From an uncultured Lachnospiraceae bacterium (GTDB lineage Bacteria; Bacillota; Clostridia; Lachnospirales; Lachnospiraceae), in contig CAMNCH010000008.1 of assembly GCA_946534145.1 (NCBI GenBank), forward strand, positions 1-41,636: DNA of 41,636 nucleotides, read 5' to 3'. This document shows positions 33,908 to 41,588 of this stretch, piece by piece (position 1 is the stretch's first letter; the number at the start of each line of letters is the position of its first letter). A program made the position numbers and the translations under genes. The notes below the pieces were generated by a model. The model saw nothing but the letters and a program-made list of their open reading frames with translations. It was not told where the DNA came from and searched no databases.

Positions 33908-34509
33908 TACTTTCTCACTTTAAAAAATCTGTCCACTTCTGCCTCGCAAAAGGCTCTGTATATTGCCTCAAAGTATTCTTTTGCCATCATATGCGAGTTG
34001 GAAAAAAGAATACCCGCCGCAAGACCCGCGCTTATAAGGCCCTTCATATCACATTCAATCTTCAGCCCTTCTTCTTCCCAATATGCAATCATCTTCGAAA
34101 GAAAGCGGGCATATCCCTCTCCGATTTTGTCATTGCCGCTTTTGGCCGTTCTGTCCCAGAAAGAAAGGGTCGCTCCGTCACTGTTATTAAAGGCTTTGTT
34201 CTCTTTAAGATGCATACCTTCTTTGTAAAAGAGCTCTACCAGAAAGCCTCTCGGGTCATTAAGGGTTTCTGCCCTTTTTTCATACATAATGTCTGTTTTT
34301 TCCCTGACCCTTAGCGCCATAAGGTCCAGTACGAACTCATCCTTATCGCTGTAAAAAGAATAAAATCCGCCCTGGGCTATTCCCGCCTGCTTCGTAACAT
34401 CTCTTATGGAAATATTCTTTATGCCGGTCTTCTCCAGTACTTTCAGCCCTGAGCGTCTGAGTTTTTCTTTTATTTCTTCCCGTTCTTTTTCTGTAAATGC
34501 CTTTCCCAT
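33907..34509 (-). CDS. TetR-family transcriptional regulator
   Basis: This 200-aa repressor-type protein has an N-terminal TetR helix-turn-helix at about residues 20-62 (VLEKTGIKNISIRDVTKQAGIAQGGFYSFYSDKDEFV), followed by a helical ligand-binding domain with no recognised specificity. It heads the TetR-MATE-phosphotransferase operon. A 7-bp perfect inverted repeat (10-bp arms with one mismatch) overlaps its -10 box, the expected place for an autorepressor. The ribosome site is AAAGGAGAC before the ATG at 34509. Confidence 0.93.
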   Translation of the reverse strand: MGKAFTEKEREEIKEKLRRSGLKVLEKTGIKNISIRDVTKQAGIAQGGFYSFYSDKDEFVLDLMALRVREKTDIMYEKRAETLNDPRGFLVELFYKEGMHLKENKAFNNSDGATLSFWDRTAKSGNDKIGEGYARFLSKMIAYWEEEGLKIECDMKGLISAGLAAGILFSNSHMMAKEYFEAIYRAFCEAEVDRFFKVRK

Positions 34510-34551
34510 GGGGTCTCCTTTCTATGTGGTTAGTCTCAGGTAACTCATATG

Positions 34552-34580
34552 CTGTGAACATCTTATATCAATGTTCATAG
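34552..34580. promoter_or_regulatory. Candidate TetR operator CTGTGAACAT-N9-ATGTTCATAG
   Basis: Ten-base arms with one mismatch (core TGAACAT/ATGTTCA perfect) cover the -10 box and half of the spacer of the tetR promoter. Binding would block transcription of the whole cassette. Confidence 0.65.
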
Positions 34581-34588
34581 CTTGTCAA
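34560..34588 (-). promoter_or_regulatory. Promoter of the TetR-MATE-phosphotransferase operon
   Basis: On the minus strand TTGACA (34583-34588), a 17-nt spacer and TAAGAT (34560-34565): a near-consensus sigma-A promoter. Confidence 0.8.
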
Positions 34589-34591
34589 TAG

Positions 34592-34620
34592 AAAAACGCC
34601 GCCGCAAACTTGCGACAGCG
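34592..34620 (-). terminator. Terminator of the EamA permease gene
   Basis: On the minus strand CGCTGTCGCA pairs with TGCGGCGGCG (10 bp with two G-U) around AGTT, followed by TTTTTC. It insulates the permease gene from the tetR promoter 4 bp further on. Confidence 0.85.
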
Positions 34621-34637
34621 CTATAATTCATAATTTG

Positions 34638-35549
34638 TTAAGCTGCTTTGGCGCTCACCACAGTCTTGGTGACAACGCTTTTTCTTTTGAGGGGAATCTG
34701 TGTAAGAACAACCGCAGCCAGCATTACTATGCAGCCGATTACTTCTCTTGCGCTTAATCTCTCGCCGAGGATGATGAATCCGAATATAGCGGAGAAAACC
34801 GACTCAAGACACATAATCAGGGATGCAACCGTGGGCTGAACTTTCTTCTGCGCCTCCATCTGCAAGGTGTAGGCAAGTCCTGAAGAAAGAACACCTGCAT
34901 AAGCGATGGGAAGCCAGCACTCCATGATGTTGTCCATTACGGGATGTTCCTGAATGAGAGGGATAATGCTGAGCACACCGGTTACCGCGAACTGATAACA
35001 GGAAAGCTTAATAACATCCACATTGGGCGCAAACTTGTCAACCGCAAGAATCTGTAATGCGAACAGTGCCGCACATGCCAACAGCCAAAGGTCTCCCGCC
35101 TGAATACTGAATTCTCCGTCAATGCACAGGAAATACATTCCCACAAGAGCCAATACTACGCAGAACCAGATCTGTTTGCCGGGACGCTTTCTCAAGGCAA
35201 TTGAGAAGATGGGCACAAGCACCATATATAAAGCCGTAAGGAAACCTGCCTTGCCCGAGGATGTGGTGATGATGCCTATCTGCTGGGATGAGGTGGCCAA
35301 AAAAAGTACCACGCCGCAGATAAGTCCGCCCAACACCAGAGTCTTATCCTTCCAGGGTGTAAGGACTCCTTCCTTTTTGTCCATAAACCAGGCTGAAGGT
35401 GCCAGCACAAGAGCGCCTATAATGCTTCTTATTCCGTTAAATGTAAATGGACCTACATGTTCCATTCCCGCACTCTGAGCCACAAAAGCCATGCCCCATA
35501 TCAATGCGGTGAACACTAACATAAAGGTATACTTCATATTGCACTTCAT
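34638..35549 (-). CDS. DMT-superfamily (EamA) transporter
   Basis: This 303-aa protein has ten predicted membrane segments in two EamA repeats (first repeat beginning YTFMLVFTALIWGMAFVAQSAG; second beginning WLLACAALFALQILAVDKFAP). Members transport amino acids, nucleotide sugars or other metabolites; the substrate here is unknown. It ends with a short basic tail (PLKRKSVVTKTVVSAKAA). The ribosome site is AGGAGA before the ATG at 35549. It has its own terminator and is probably not part of the TetR operon. The 97-bp gap to the GH13 gene upstream shows only AT-rich sequence. Confidence 0.92.
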   Translation of the reverse strand: MKCNMKYTFMLVFTALIWGMAFVAQSAGMEHVGPFTFNGIRSIIGALVLAPSAWFMDKKEGVLTPWKDKTLVLGGLICGVVLFLATSSQQIGIITTSSGKAGFLTALYMVLVPIFSIALRKRPGKQIWFCVVLALVGMYFLCIDGEFSIQAGDLWLLACAALFALQILAVDKFAPNVDVIKLSCYQFAVTGVLSIIPLIQEHPVMDNIMECWLPIAYAGVLSSGLAYTLQMEAQKKVQPTVASLIMCLESVFSAIFGFIILGERLSAREVIGCIVMLAAVVLTQIPLKRKSVVTKTVVSAKAA

Positions 35550-35646
35550 AATCTAACTCTCCTACAAATCTAAGTTATTATATCAATTAGTATTTTAAAT
35601 GCAATATACCCGTGCTACCTTGGTCGTGCGTTAAATCATTAAAGTG

Positions 35647-37452
35647 TTATTTTACCGACACCTTAAAGCCGTAAGCCTTGAATTTACTGCCTTCCGTCTC
35701 GGATTCGAAGACTGTCTTGTATCCCTCGGGCAAAGAAAAAATTTCTTTTTCCGAAGTTCCCAGATTGCAGTCCACTATCAACGACTTGCCTTCGTACTCA
35801 CGCTTGTAAGTAAAAATATCATGCTCATCCCGAAGCACCGTAAAGTCGCCGTAATGGATTTCTCCCGCATTCTTTCTGAATGCCAGAAATTCTTTATAAA
35901 ACTTGTGAACGTCCGCATCGGGAATCTGCATCTTTGGAGTGTTCTTGTTCCAGGGAAGCAATACTCGCGCATGCTCTCTCGTGCCCGCAAGAATTGCCTT
36001 GAAGGCCTCTTCGGAACCCATTTTTTCGCAAAGCTCCGGATAGAGATTTCGTGATTCAAGGTCGTCGATTTCATCTATATTCTTAAATTCGTAATTCACA
36101 AGTCCCATTTCATCGCCCTGGTACAAAAAAGGCGTACCGGGAAGCGTAAGCTGCATGGCGGCCAGGAGCTTCGCCAGCGCATCCCTGTGCTTTGGATTGG
36201 GGTCAACCTTGCTGATCATGCGGGGATTGTCATGATTGTTAAGGAACAGGGACATTTGGCAATTGTTGCCGTAATGCAGCGCCCAGTCAATCTGGTAATC
36301 CTTGTAATAATTCAGGTCGTATCTGTAGTCCTCAAAGCGGGTATGTCCGGGAGTCTCAAGATGGTCAAAAGAAAATACCATATCAAGCTCTTTTCTTTCT
36401 TCACCCGTCACGAGCCTGCACATCTGCATACCGAGTCCCGGAGTCTCGCCCACGGAAAAAGCATTGTAGGGATCGAAGGCCTTTTCACGGATTTCTTTTA
36501 ACCGCTTATGCAGATTGGGACCGTAAAAATATGTCTCCACGCCGGTAAAGCCCATAAGCTTGCCGATAAAAGGATCACCGTCCGGAAGTCCCGGTGCCTT
36601 GGATATGTAATTGATAACATCCATTCTGAAACCGTCCACGCCCTTTTCAAGCCACCAGCGTATCATATCGATTACGTCGGCCCGAAGCTCGGGATTGTCC
36701 CAGTTTAAGTCCATCTGCTTTTTCGAAAACAGGTGAAGGGCCCAGGTATCTTCTTTTTCGTAATGATTCCAGGCGGTTCCGCTAAAGAAAGAAGTCCAGT
36801 TATTGGGCTCTTTGTCGCCGCCGTCCCTGAAGAAATAGTAGTTTCTGTATTTGGAGTTTTTATCTTTCAGAGCTGTCTGAAACCACTCATGCTCATCGGA
36901 AGAATGGTTCACCACGAGGTCCATGATAATACGCATGCCGCGCTTGTGGGTCTCTGAAAGGAGCTCGTCAAAGTCCTCCATGGTGCCGAAATCCTTGTTG
37001 ATGGCACGATAATCCCTGATATCGTAACCGTTGTCGTCCATGGGCGAATCATAGATAGGCGAAAGCCACAGAACGTCAACGCCCAGGTCCTTAAGGTAGT
37101 CGAGCTTGCCGATAATTCCGCGCAAATCTCCGATGCCGTCACCGTTACTGTCGGCAAAAGAACGTGGATATATCTGATAAAAAACAGCTTCTTTCCACCA
37201 CGCATGTGTAATGGGGCCGCTTCCGTCTCCCGGGGTATCCGACTCGTTGTTGAGAAGTGTCAGAATCGAGTCAAAGAATCCACTTCCGACCTTCTTTTTT
37301 GCAAACTTTTCCACAGTTTTAATCTTTAAATTCCCCACTATGGGATTGGTGATGATTCCCTCACTCTTTCCTGTCTGCAAAAGAAGGCGCTTTATAATGT
37401 CATGTCCTATGGGGTTGTTCCAGACATCCTTAATCCTTGAGTTTCTGTCCAT
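35647..37452 (-). CDS. GH13 alpha-glucosidase (oligo-1,6-glucosidase type) with N-terminal helical module
   Basis: This 601-aa intracellular enzyme has no signal peptide. The catalytic barrel starts near residue 85 (WWKEAVFYQIYPRSFADSNG); the Ca-binding loop DSNGDGIGDL is typical of oligo-1,6-glucosidases. The nucleophile is Asp278 (GFRMDVI), acid/base Glu336 (SVGETPG) and third acid Asp408 (NNHDNPR). The first about 80 residues form an extra helical module (RIKDVWNNPIGHDIIKRLL ... KTVEKFAKKKVG) not found in standard members. It likely cleaves alpha-1,6/alpha-1,4 gluco-oligosaccharides. It follows the NrdG-type gene by 4 nt. Confidence 0.93.
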   Translation of the reverse strand: MDRNSRIKDVWNNPIGHDIIKRLLLQTGKSEGIITNPIVGNLKIKTVEKFAKKKVGSGFFDSILTLLNNESDTPGDGSGPITHAWWKEAVFYQIYPRSFADSNGDGIGDLRGIIGKLDYLKDLGVDVLWLSPIYDSPMDDNGYDIRDYRAINKDFGTMEDFDELLSETHKRGMRIIMDLVVNHSSDEHEWFQTALKDKNSKYRNYYFFRDGGDKEPNNWTSFFSGTAWNHYEKEDTWALHLFSKKQMDLNWDNPELRADVIDMIRWWLEKGVDGFRMDVINYISKAPGLPDGDPFIGKLMGFTGVETYFYGPNLHKRLKEIREKAFDPYNAFSVGETPGLGMQMCRLVTGEERKELDMVFSFDHLETPGHTRFEDYRYDLNYYKDYQIDWALHYGNNCQMSLFLNNHDNPRMISKVDPNPKHRDALAKLLAAMQLTLPGTPFLYQGDEMGLVNYEFKNIDEIDDLESRNLYPELCEKMGSEEAFKAILAGTREHARVLLPWNKNTPKMQIPDADVHKFYKEFLAFRKNAGEIHYGDFTVLRDEHDIFTYKREYEGKSLIVDCNLGTSEKEIFSLPEGYKTVFESETEGSKFKAYGFKVSVK

Positions 37453-37456
37453 TCTC

Positions 37457-38152
37457 TTAATCCTCCACGCCCCTTATTTCTACAAGTTTAACTTTTCCCT
37501 CAAATATGGGCAGGAATTCCTGCATTTCTTCATATGTATAGGCCGAAAGTCCGGGAGCGATGACCTTGTCGGAATCAACGTATCCCTGCAGGAAATACTT
37601 GTCCGCTCCTTTTATAAGTTCAGCCATTTTTTCAAAGCTTTCACGGGTGTGGAAGTCCTTTACAACCGTGGTTCTAAATTCGTAGGGAACATGTCCCTCT
37701 ATCAGAAAGTCTATGCTTTCTTTGAGTTTTGAGGAATCCAGCTTCACTCCTGCTATTATGTCGTATTCGTCAAGCGGCGCTTTGACATCCATGGCGACGT
37801 AGTCCAGGAGTCCTTCTTTTACCAGGTCCTTTAACACTTCCGGCTTGTAGCCGTTGCTGTCCAGTTTGACCTTTAATTCCAGTTCTTTCAGTCTCTTTAT
37901 AAAGTCCTTTAAATCCTTCTGAAGCGTAGGTTCTCCGCCGGTGATGCATACGCCCCGAGTAATTCCGCGACGCTTCTTAAGGTGAGCAAGTATTTCTTCT
38001 TCCGGGATAATAGGCTGGCTCGAGGGATTAAGCACCAGTTCCGCATTGTGACAGTACGGACATCTGAAATTGCAGGCTCCCGTGAAGATCGTGGCAGCCA
38101 CAAGTCCCGGGTAATCTAAAAGTGTTGTTTTGTTAAACCCATGTATCTGCAT
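37457..38152 (-). CDS. nrdG: Anaerobic ribonucleotide reductase activating protein, NrdG-like radical SAM
   Basis: This is a 231-aa radical SAM protein. The [4Fe-4S] motif CNFRCPYCHN has Cys27, Cys31 and Cys34 (CxxxCxxC); GGEPTLQ is the SAM-binding loop. The start QIHGFNKTTLLDYPGLVAATIFT matches the NrdG-type activases that generate the glycyl radical of NrdD. No nrdD is in the window, so the target is inferred. It lies 4 nt upstream of the GH13 gene and is divergent from tadA across 57 bp. Confidence 0.88.
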   Translation of the reverse strand: MQIHGFNKTTLLDYPGLVAATIFTGACNFRCPYCHNAELVLNPSSQPIIPEEEILAHLKKRRGITRGVCITGGEPTLQKDLKDFIKRLKELELKVKLDSNGYKPEVLKDLVKEGLLDYVAMDVKAPLDEYDIIAGVKLDSSKLKESIDFLIEGHVPYEFRTTVVKDFHTRESFEKMAELIKGADKYFLQGYVDSDKVIAPGLSAYTYEEMQEFLPIFEGKVKLVEIRGVED

Positions 38153-38209
38153 TGATATTTCCCCCGTATTTGTAGTATAGTTTCAGTATATCACTTGAGA
38201 GGATAGATA

Positions 38210-38713
38210 ATGAAAAAAGTTCTCACGGAAGATGAAAAATACATGAAAGAAGCCCTCAAAGAGGCCAAAAAAGCCTACAGGCTCGGCGAGGTGCCCATAG
38301 GCTGCGTTATCGTCTATGAAGGCAAAATAATAGGTCGCGGCTACAATCGTCGCAACACCGACAAGACCACTCTCGCCCATGCGGAAATCTCCGCCATCAA
38401 AAAGGCTTCCAGGATTATTAAAGACTGGCGCCTTGAAGGCTGTACCCTCTACGTCACCCTGGAGCCTTGTCAGATGTGCTCCGGTGCCATCATTCAGGCC
38501 AGAATCGACAGAGTAGTCATGGGTTCCATGAATCCCAAGGCCGGCTGCGGCGGTTCCCTTTTAAACATTCTCGAGAATGAATCCTTCAACCATCAGGCCC
38601 TCGTTACCAGAGGCATTCTGGAGGATGAATGCTCCGAAATACTCACTAAATTCTTTAAAGAACTCAGAGTTCGCAACAAAATAGAAAAAGCCATGAAAAG
38701 AGCCGAGCTTTAA
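38210..38713 (+). CDS. tadA: tRNA-specific adenosine deaminase (TadA)
   Basis: This 167-aa zinc deaminase converts A34 to inosine in the tRNA-Arg(ACG) wobble position. Zinc and catalytic residues: His57-Ala-Glu59 (LAHAEISAI) and Cys87/Cys90 (PCQMCSGAI). The ATG at 38210 follows GAGAGGATAGATA. The stop codon overlaps, in convergent orientation, the stop of the lipoprotein gene (4 nt shared), and its terminator hairpin includes the stop codon. Confidence 0.96.
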   Translation: MKKVLTEDEKYMKEALKEAKKAYRLGEVPIGCVIVYEGKIIGRGYNRRNTDKTTLAHAEISAIKKASRIIKDWRLEGCTLYVTLEPCQMCSGAIIQARIDRVVMGSMNPKAGCGGSLLNILENESFNHQALVTRGILEDECSEILTKFFKELRVRNKIEKAMKRAEL

Positions 38714-38730
38714 TGCCCGGCTTCTTTTTT
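38702..38730 (+). terminator. tadA terminator overlapping both stop codons
   Basis: GCCGAGC and GCCCGGC (one mismatch) enclose TTTAAT containing both convergent stop codons, followed by TTCTTTTTT on the plus strand. Those T's encode the C-terminal Lys-rich end of the opposite gene. Confidence 0.75.
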
Positions 38731-39102
38731 GGCTTCATCCACAAATGCATCTATTCCCGAATCATCGTTTCCGAACAAATCGTTAATGGTCTCTTCGGAT
38801 GTTTCCGTAACCTTTTTAACTATCTTCTCAAATTCTTCTTTGGACAGGTTCTTAACGTATTCGTACAGGGTTTCTTTGTCCTCTTCGCTTACTTCCGCAT
38901 CACCTTTTTCAATTCCCTTAATCTTCTCAAGTATCTCTATGTATGGCTCCACGAACTCATCCATTTCCTCTTGCGTAAGACTAATCTTGCCCAGTTCCTG
39001 CGTATCCACAGAGTGTTTGACCTCTTCGGGCGTGGGCAGGGAGCAGGCAGCCAAAGAAACTGCCGTTACCAGCGTTAAAACCGAAAATATTATTTTCTTC
39101 AT
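38710..39102 (-). CDS. Small predicted lipoprotein, function unknown
   Basis: This 130-aa protein starts with a lipoprotein signal (MKKIIFSVLTLVTAVS, lipobox LAAC, Cys20). The mature part is strongly acidic, helical and rich in Glu/Lys (EEMDEFVEPYIEILEKIKG, EEFEKIVKKVTE), with no recognised domain. Expected location is the outer face of the membrane. The ribosome site is GAGGAG before the ATG. Its promoter region is back-to-back with that of the SRP RNA. I do not recognise a family. Confidence 0.85.
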   Translation of the reverse strand: MKKIIFSVLTLVTAVSLAACSLPTPEEVKHSVDTQELGKISLTQEEMDEFVEPYIEILEKIKGIEKGDAEVSEEDKETLYEYVKNLSKEEFEKIVKKVTETSEETINDLFGNDDSGIDAFVDEAKKEAGH

Positions 39103-39177
39103 ATACTCTCCTCAATGTATCAAAATCCTCTTGATATTCTAACGCAGATTTAACTTCGGTAAAAGTCTTTTTTACAA

Positions 39178-39206
39178 TTGACTTTTTGTATTTTATCCTT
39201 TATCAT
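39178..39206 (+). promoter_or_regulatory. Promoter of the SRP RNA gene
   Basis: TTGACT (39178-39183), a 17-nt spacer and TATCAT (39201-39206), giving a start near 39212. Strong, as expected for a stable RNA. Confidence 0.8.
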
Positions 39207-39211
39207 AACAA

Positions 39212-39393
39212 GGCAACATGCGATACCGTGTCTTCACGGTCGCCATGTGTCGCACTGAACATTTCGGTCTCGCGCAATGGAAATCCACGAACCGTGTCAG
39301 GTCGGGAACGAAGCAGCACTAAGAGGAATCTTCCATGTGCCGCGAGGAAACCGGAGTGTTCGCGGCACTGACGGCTATGTGGATACGGTATTT
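39212..39393 (+). ncRNA. ffs: Signal recognition particle RNA (long Bacillus/Clostridia type)
   Basis: The SRP54-binding hairpin is diagnostic: GTCAGGTCGGGAACGAAGCAGCAC at its core, split as GTCAGGTCG, GGAA tetraloop at 39305-39308, CGAAGCAGC. Helix 5 pairs are perfect: GAACATTTCGGT (39257-39268) with ACCGGAGTGTTC (39350-39361), CTCGCG with CGCGAG, and ATGGAA with TTCCAT. The 5' part folds into CCGTG-TCTT-CACGG and TGCGA/TCGCA hairpins, an Alu-like domain absent from the short 4.5S form. The RNA works with Ffh in co-translational membrane targeting. The 3' end is placed at ACGGTATTTTT; the exact ends are uncertain by several bases. Confidence 0.93.
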
Positions 39394-39395
39394 TT

Positions 39396-40334
39396 ATGTC
39401 TGTTAATGCAAAAGAAACTTATCTAAATGAATACGAAAACTGCCGGCTCTGTCCCCGCGAGTGTAGCGCCCGTCGCAATGACGATGCCAAAGGTGTATGC
39501 AGCGAAAGCAGCCGCCTGATGGTTACTCGTGCCGCCCTTCATATGTGGGAAGAGCCCTGCATAAGCGGAGATGCCGGCTCAGGTGCAGTGTTCTTTGCCG
39601 GCTGTCCCCTTAAATGTGTATTCTGCCAGAATTACGAGATTTCCCGTGGAACCTTTGGCAAGGAAATCTCTGTGGAGAGGCTTTCCGAAATCTTTTTGGA
39701 ACTTCAGGACAAGGGCGCCAATAACATCAATCTGGTCACTCCCACCCACTATGTTCCGCATATTGTAAGGGCTGCCGAAACAGCTCGCAGTAACGGTCTC
39801 AATATCCCTTTTGTATACAATTCAAGCGGATATGAGAAGCCCGAAACGTTGGAAACGCTGCGCAGAATCGTAGATGTTTTTCTGCCTGATTTTAAGTATT
39901 TTTCATCCGACACCGCCGCTCTTTTTTCAAAAGCTCCCGATTATCCGGAGGTTGCAAAAAGGGCTATCGACAAGATGTATGAGATTGCAGGTGCGCCTTC
40001 TTTTGACCCTGTTACCGGAATTATTCAAAAGGGCGTAATCGTAAGGGTTCTGGTGTTGCCCTCTCACACCAATGAAGCCATACAGATAATTCGCTATCTG
40101 CACGGCAGATACGGCGACAACATCTATATCAGCATCATGAGTCAGTACACGCCTCTTCCCGATATTCTCCCGAAGGGTGCCGAATACGACTGTTTACGCC
40201 GCTCACTTACAAAACGCGAGTATGATAAGGTCTTAAATGCCACTCTCGATATGGGTGTCACCAACGCATTCTTCCAGGAGGGTGCCGTCAATAAAGAAAG
40301 CTTCATCCCTCCCTTTAATCTCGAAGGAGTATAG
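39396..40334 (+). CDS. Radical SAM protein, PflX-like (pyruvate-formate-lyase-activase homologue)
   Basis: This 312-aa protein has the cluster motif CPLKCVFCQN with Cys70, Cys74 and Cys77 (CxxxCxxC). Before it is a Cys-rich N-terminal part (CRLCPRECSARR...GVC), as in the PflX/COG1313 group of activase-like proteins; the biochemical role of that group is not settled. The ATG at 39396 follows directly the U-tract of the SRP RNA and has no visible ribosome site, so expression may depend on readthrough or an unusual initiation. The end is followed by a shared terminator. Confidence 0.88.
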   Translation: MSVNAKETYLNEYENCRLCPRECSARRNDDAKGVCSESSRLMVTRAALHMWEEPCISGDAGSGAVFFAGCPLKCVFCQNYEISRGTFGKEISVERLSEIFLELQDKGANNINLVTPTHYVPHIVRAAETARSNGLNIPFVYNSSGYEKPETLETLRRIVDVFLPDFKYFSSDTAALFSKAPDYPEVAKRAIDKMYEIAGAPSFDPVTGIIQKGVIVRVLVLPSHTNEAIQIIRYLHGRYGDNIYISIMSQYTPLPDILPKGAEYDCLRRSLTKREYDKVLNATLDMGVTNAFFQEGAVNKESFIPPFNLEGV

Positions 40335-40341
40335 CAAAAAG

Positions 40342-40370
40342 AAAACCCCCGACTCACTGACGGGGGTTTT
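40342..40370. terminator. Bidirectional terminator between the PflX-like and CdaR-like genes
   Basis: AAAACCCCCG and CGGGGGTTTT (10 bp, perfect) enclose 9 nt. The minus strand continues CTTTTTGC after its T's, the plus strand GGTTTATTC. Confidence 0.9.
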
Positions 40371-40373
40371 GGT

Positions 40374-41459
40374 TTATTCAAGATTATCAAGATATTTAAT
40401 GTAGTTAACCACCATAAGGGCAATCTTGAAGGTAAGAGCATCATCAAAGGTTCTTACGTCAAGGCCGGTGGCCTTCTCAAGCTTCTCAAGGCGGTACACA
40501 AGTGTATTTCTGTGTACGAACAGCTGTCTTGAGGTCTCCGATACATTTAAGTTATTTTCAAAGAACTTATTGACCGTAGTAAGGATTTCCTCGTCGATGG
40601 TATCGGGAATTCCGTCTTTAAAAATTTCATCGATAAACAAATGGCAAAGATTCTCGGGAAGCTGATAAATAAGGCGTCCGATTCCGAGAGAACTGTAGGA
40701 AATAACCGTCTTCTCCGCGTAGAAAATCTTGCCTACATCAAGGGCCATCTTGGCTTCTTTGTAGGACTTGGAAACGTCCTTAAGTTCGTTAACCTTGGAG
40801 CCGAAGGAAACCTTAACTTTAAGCATAGCTTCTGTATTGACTATATCTACAATAGTGTTGGCTATTTCATTGTAATCTTCGAATCCGTTACAATCTTCCA
40901 CATTCTTAATAAGGATGATATTCTTCTCATCAACTGCGGTAAGGTAATCACCGGCCTGCTGGGAGAACATGCCCTTAAGAACTTCCATTGCGGAATTGTC
41001 TTTCTCTATACGAGCCTCAATCAAAAACACCACTCTGGGGGCATTAACTTCGATATGAAGCTTCTTGGCTCTGTTGTAGATATCCACCAGAAGGAGGTTA
41101 TCAAGCATCAGATTCTGGAAGAAGTTGTTTCTGTCGAATCTTTCTTTGTATGCAATTATGAGAGCCTGAATCTGGGAAACACAGATTTTGGCCACCATGT
41201 ATACATCTTCGGACATTCCCTTGGCCACCAGAATGTAGGCTGTCTCTTCCTCATCATGAATCTTTAAGAGGTGATGAGCACCTATTACCTGTGAGTCTGC
41301 AGGTGATACCGCAAAAGAATAAATAAACTCTCCCGTAATATCCGACGAATCAAAGGTGGATGCTATCTTAAGTCCTTCCGGATCGTATACGCAAAAATCT
41401 ATTTTGGTAATGGTATGCAAATCATCTATACAGTTTTGAATAACAGAAGATGTAATCAT
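40374..41459 (-). CDS. CdaR/PucR-type transcriptional regulator
   Basis: This is a 361-aa protein. The N-terminal about 130 residues are a sensor-like domain (sugar-diacid-recognition type: SSVIQNCIDDLHTITKIDFCVYDPEG). A GGDEF-like middle region follows (about 140-285), and a C-terminal PucR helix-turn-helix (about 295-355: LNVSETSRQLFVHRNTLVYRLEKLEKATGLD). The adjacent upstream gene is a MsmX/UgpC-type ABC ATPase, a pairing suggesting control of carbohydrate uptake. The ligand is unknown. The ribosome site is weak (AAGAG). It has its own promoter at 41503-41531. Confidence 0.9.
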   Translation of the reverse strand: MITSSVIQNCIDDLHTITKIDFCVYDPEGLKIASTFDSSDITGEFIYSFAVSPADSQVIGAHHLLKIHDEEETAYILVAKGMSEDVYMVAKICVSQIQALIIAYKERFDRNNFFQNLMLDNLLLVDIYNRAKKLHIEVNAPRVVFLIEARIEKDNSAMEVLKGMFSQQAGDYLTAVDEKNIILIKNVEDCNGFEDYNEIANTIVDIVNTEAMLKVKVSFGSKVNELKDVSKSYKEAKMALDVGKIFYAEKTVISYSSLGIGRLIYQLPENLCHLFIDEIFKDGIPDTIDEEILTTVNKFFENNLNVSETSRQLFVHRNTLVYRLEKLEKATGLDVRTFDDALTFKIALMVVNYIKYLDNLE

Positions 41460-41502
41460 ATTTTCACTCTTTTCTACTAATTAATCCGTTTTGTACACAT
41501 TT

Positions 41503-41531
41503 ATTTTATAGCACACAATTATTTTTTACAA
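41503..41531 (-). promoter_or_regulatory. Promoter of the CdaR-type regulator gene
   Basis: On the minus strand TTGTAA (41526-41531), a 17-nt spacer and TAAAAT (41503-41508), about 44 nt upstream of the start codon. Confidence 0.6.
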
Positions 41532-41539
41532 GTTAACGC

Positions 41540-41575
41540 TAAAAATGAAAAGGGCACCGGCAATGCCGATGCCCT
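41540..41575 (-). terminator. Terminator of the ABC ATPase gene
   Basis: On the minus strand AGGGCATCGGC-ATT-GCCGGTGCCCT (11-bp stem, one G-U) is followed by TTTTCATTTTT, 13 nt after the stop codon. Confidence 0.9.
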
Positions 41576-41588
41576 AAATAGGTTCTTA

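Noticed and set aside
39186..39371. A 61-codon open frame over the SRP RNA
   Set aside because: The DNA forms the conserved SRP RNA helices; the frame is incidental.
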